Shown here piece by piece: positions 4,774 through 7,011 of a DNA stretch of 7,011 nucleotides. Position 1 is the stretch's first letter. Each line of letters starts with the position of its first letter. The stretch comes from an uncultured beta proteobacterium (GTDB lineage: Bacteria; Pseudomonadota; Gammaproteobacteria; Burkholderiales; Rhodocyclaceae), in contig CAIXAY010000123.1 of NCBI GenBank assembly GCA_903917505.1, forward strand, positions 1 through 7,011. The letters run 5' to 3'. The position numbers were made by a program, and so were the translations under genes. Under the pieces are notes generated by a model. That model made no database searches. It had not been told where the DNA came from and worked only from the letters and a program-made list of their open reading frames with translations.

Positions 4774-6000
4774 ATGAAACCCATACTCAAGTCGGACAAG
4801 CTGGCCAACGTCTGTTATGACATTCGCGGTCCCGTGCTGCAGCAGGCCAAACAGATGGAGGACGAGGGCCACAAGATCATCAAGCTCAACATCGGCAATC
4901 TCGGGGCCTTCGGTTTCGACTCGCCGGAGGAAATCCAGCTCGATATCATCCGCAACCTGCCCAACGCAGCCGCCTATTCCGATTCGAAAGGCATATTCCC
5001 GGCGCGCAAGGCGGTGATGCACTACACCCAGCAGAAGCACATCAAGGGCGTGACGCTCGAGGACATCTACATCGGCAACGGCGTCTCGGAACTGATCGTC
5101 ATGGCCATGAACGCGCTGCTCAACGCCGGCGACGAGGTGCTCGTGCCGGCGCCCGACTACCCGCTGTGGACCGCGGCGATCAGCCTGTCGAGCGGCACGC
5201 CGCGGCACTACCTGTGCGACGAGGCGCGCGGCTGGCTGCCGGATCTGGACGACATCCGCGCCAAGATCACGCCGAGGACGCGCGCCATCGTCATCATCAA
5301 TCCGAACAATCCGACCGGCGCGCTGTACCCCGACAGCGTGCTGCTCGACATCGTCGCGATCGCCCGCGAGCACGGCCTGATCATCTATGCCGACGAAGTC
5401 TATGACAAAGTGCTGTACGATGGTGAGACGCACACGGCGATCGCCTCGCTGTCCGAGGACGTGCTGACGATCAGCTTCAACGGCCTGTCGAAGAACTATC
5501 GCTCGTGCGGCTACCGCGCGGGCTGGATGTTCGTTTCCGGCGACAAGCGCCAGGCGCGCGACTATATCGAGGGGCTCGACATGCTGGCCTCGATGCGCTT
5601 GTGCGCGAACGTGCCCGCGCAGTACGGGATACAGACGGCGCTCGGCGGTTACCAGAGCATCGCCGACCTGGTGGCACCCGGCGGACGCATGTGCCGGCAG
5701 CGCGATATCGCGCACGAGCTCCTGAACGCGATTCCCGGCGTCAGCTGCGTCAAGCCGAAAGCCACGCTGTACATGTTCCCGCGCCTCGACCCGAAAATCT
5801 ATCCGATCGCCAACGACCAGGACTTCATCGCCGAGTTGCTGCAGAAGGAACGCGTGCTGCTGGTCCAGGGCACCGGCTTCAACTGGCCGGATACCGATCA
5901 CTTCCGGCTCGTCTTCCTGCCGCACGAGGACGATCTGCGCGAAGCGATCGGACGCATTGCGCGCTTCCTCGAAAGCTATCGCAAGCGGCACGAGGCCTAA
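4774..6000 (+). CDS. alaA: Glutamate-pyruvate aminotransferase AlaA
   Basis: This cytoplasmic PLP-dependent class I/II aminotransferase of 408 aa transfers an amino group from glutamate to pyruvate to make alanine. It follows E. coli AlaA (YfbQ, 405 aa) closely from end to end as I recall that sequence: KLANVCYDIRGPVL (9-22), GNGVSELIVMAMNALL (101-116), VPAPDYPLWTAA (124-135), and IINPNNPTGA (174-183, N179). YADEVYDK (205-212, D207 and Y210) binds the cofactor ring. NGLSKNYR (236-243) has K240 as the Schiff-base lysine. MLASMRLCANVPAQYGIQTA (270-289) and DHFRLV (375-380) follow, with R378 holding the substrate carboxylate. One departure is GNLGAF (41-46), where I recall GNPAPF in E. coli. The ATG at 4774 is used because it matches the family start. 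An in-frame reading from 4696 adds 26 unrelated residues. The ribosome site is weak (GAAG, 3 bases away). The GNAT gene begins 1 bp after the stop. Confidence 0.93.
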   Translation: MKPILKSDKLANVCYDIRGPVLQQAKQMEDEGHKIIKLNIGNLGAFGFDSPEEIQLDIIRNLPNAAAYSDSKGIFPARKAVMHYTQQKHIKGVTLEDIYIGNGVSELIVMAMNALLNAGDEVLVPAPDYPLWTAAISLSSGTPRHYLCDEARGWLPDLDDIRAKITPRTRAIVIINPNNPTGALYPDSVLLDIVAIAREHGLIIYADEVYDKVLYDGETHTAIASLSEDVLTISFNGLSKNYRSCGYRAGWMFVSGDKRQARDYIEGLDMLASMRLCANVPAQYGIQTALGGYQSIADLVAPGGRMCRQRDIAHELLNAIPGVSCVKPKATLYMFPRLDPKIYPIANDQDFIAELLQKERVLLVQGTGFNWPDTDHFRLVFLPHEDDLREAIGRIARFLESYRKRHEA

Positions 6001-6001
6001 G

Positions 6002-6442
6002 ATGCGCGTCATTGCGCTGACCGACGATGCCGGCGCCCTCACCGGCGGCCAGTGGCTGGCGCGCGCCGAGCCGGTGCATCGGCAGTTGCGGCCGCACCTG
6101 CCGGCCGATTACGCCGCGCGCCTCGCCGCGATCTTCGCCAATGGCGGGCGCCTGGCCGTCGTCGTCGACGAGGATGCCGTCGTCTGCGTCGCGCTGTGGC
6201 GGGTGATCGAAAACACCGCCGAGGGGCGCCGCCTGTATGTAGATGACCTCGTCAGCGCCGAGGCGCGCCGCTCGCAGGGCGCCGGCAAGATGCTGCTCGA
6301 CTGGCTTGCGGACAAAGCCCGGGCCCTGGGTTGCGACGCGCTGGCGCTCGATTCGGGCGTGCAGCGGCAGCACGCGCACCGCTTTTATTTTCGCGAGGGA
6401 ATGCATATCCCCTCGTTCTGCTTCAGGAAGGCTGTGAAATGA
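6002..6442 (+). CDS. GNAT family N-acetyltransferase
   Basis: This single-domain acyltransferase of 146 aa uses acetyl-CoA; the acceptor is unknown. The central strand LYVDDLVSAEARRSQGAGKM (78-97) carries the GNAT motif A, with the acetyl-CoA pyrophosphate loop R-R-S-Q-G-A-G. HRFYFREGMHI near 125-135 is the motif B region, with the usual tyrosine/phenylalanine-rich helix and turn. The N-terminal third is poorly conserved, as is normal for the family. The ATG at 6002 sits 1 bp after the alaA stop, with GAGG at 5992-5995 inside the end of alaA. Its own stop overlaps the hom start (ATGA, 6439-6442). Such close packing implies co-transcription and coupled translation with alaA and hom, so an amino-acid or small-amine acceptor is plausible, though this is inferred only from context. 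Confidence 0.88.
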   Translation: MRVIALTDDAGALTGGQWLARAEPVHRQLRPHLPADYAARLAAIFANGGRLAVVVDEDAVVCVALWRVIENTAEGRRLYVDDLVSAEARRSQGAGKMLLDWLADKARALGCDALALDSGVQRQHAHRFYFREGMHIPSFCFRKAVK

Positions 6443-7011
6443 AACCGATCAACGTTGGACTTCTGGGCATCGGCACCGTCGGTGGCGGAACCTTTACCGT
6501 ACTCAAACGCAACGCCGAGGAAATTACCCGCCGCGCCGGGCGGCCGATCCAGATCACCGTTGTCGCCGACAAGAACCTGGAACTGGCGAGGCAGGTCACG
6601 GCCGGCGCATGCCGGGTGACCGATGACGCTTTTGCCGTGATTTGCGACCCCGACGTCGACATCGTCGTCGAACTGATCGGCGGCTACGGCGTGGCCAAGG
6701 ACCTCGTGCTCAAGGCGATTGCCAATGGCAAGCACGTGGTGACGGCCAACAAGGCGCTGCTGGCGACGCATGGCAACGAAATCTTCGCCGCCGCCCAGAA
6801 GGAAGGCGTGATGGTGGGCTTCGAAGCGGCGGTGGCCGGCGGCATTCCGATCATCAAGGCGCTGCGCGAAGGGCTGACCGCCAACCGCATCGAGTGGATC
6901 GCCGGCATCATCAACGGCACCACCAACTTCATCTTGTCCGAAATGCGCGACAAGGGGCATTCGTTCGATGCCGTACTGCATGAAGCGCAGAAACTGGGCT
7001 ACGCCGAAGCC
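6439..7011 (+). CDS. hom: Homoserine dehydrogenase, N-terminal part (runs off window)
   Basis: This NAD(P)H-dependent enzyme reduces aspartate semialdehyde to homoserine, the branch toward threonine and methionine. The first 191 codons are present and open to the window end; full proteins of this monofunctional type are usually about 430-440 aa with a C-terminal ACT domain, which would lie outside. The Rossmann nucleotide site is GLLGIGTVGGG (7-17, GxGxxG at G10/G12/G15). VVELIGG (76-82) and KHVVTANKALLA (98-109, K105) follow. FEAAVAGGIPIIK (128-140) and GIINGTTNFIL (156-166) begin the catalytic domain. There is no N-terminal aspartokinase domain. AGGAAGG at 6425-6431 lies 7 bases before the ATG. 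The start overlaps the GNAT stop by 4 bp, so it is read as part of the alaA operon. thrC would be the expected next gene in related genomes. Confidence 0.95.
   Translation, partial: MKPINVGLLGIGTVGGGTFTVLKRNAEEITRRAGRPIQITVVADKNLELARQVTAGACRVTDDAFAVICDPDVDIVVELIGGYGVAKDLVLKAIANGKHVVTANKALLATHGNEIFAAAQKEGVMVGFEAAVAGGIPIIKALREGLTANRIEWIAGIINGTTNFILSEMRDKGHSFDAVLHEAQKLGYAEA

Noticed and set aside
4159..6042. 627-codon minus-strand frame opposite alaA
   Set aside because: It overlaps alaA antisense and also the Mth938 gene in another frame. Its length comes from high GC, and alaA matches a known family over its whole length.
1..7011. CRISPR arrays, toxin-antitoxin pairs, phage genes
   Set aside because: No regularly spaced repeats and no such gene families were seen. 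Apart from the IS fragment and the intron, the window is ordinary chromosomal housekeeping and metabolism.

Overview
The window reads as chromosomal DNA of a GC-rich betaproteobacterium, most likely a member of the Rhodocyclales (Azoarcus/Thauera/Dechloromonas/Accumulibacter relatives). Three things suggest this: the alaA - (GNAT) - hom cluster facing an Mth938-like gene and an ArnD-like deacetylase, the GC-rich third codon positions, and a group I intron that closely matches the tRNA-Ile intron of Azoarcus from memory. The taxonomic placement is inference.

Left end (1-661). At the extreme left, on the minus strand, are the first codons of what looks like an IS1595-type transposase, running off the window. 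Next, on the minus strand, is the most unusual item here: a tRNA-Ser(UGA) gene split inside its anticodon by a 220-nt group I intron. Exon 1 is 508-474, the intron 473-254 and exon 2 253-199. Both exons fold into one complete class II serine tRNA with encoded CCA. The intron carries recognisable P1-P9 elements, a 3-nt internal guide sequence, GAAA loops on P2 and P9, and a terminal G. No conventional protein call explains this stretch.

Sugar-acid module (662-2432). eda (KDPG aldolase) and kdgK (2-keto-3-deoxygluconate kinase) lie 4 bp apart and form a two-gene operon that converts KDG through KDPG to pyruvate and glyceraldehyde-3-phosphate. Both proteins resemble the lineage I associate with Bacteroidetes and Firmicutes more than the classical proteobacterial Eda and KdgK.

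Middle (2560-3297). A Bax inhibitor-1/YccA family membrane protein is followed by a strong intrinsic terminator, which also separates it from the convergent gene on its right.

Right half (3312-7011). On the minus strand are an ArnD-like deacetylase/deformylase with altered active-site residues and an upstream Mth938-domain protein. Diverging from them on the plus strand is a tightly packed run: alaA (glutamate-pyruvate aminotransferase), a small GNAT acetyltransferase, and hom (homoserine dehydrogenase), which is cut off by the window end. alaA and hom both belong to amino acid biosynthesis (alanine; threonine/methionine). The role of the GNAT is unknown.
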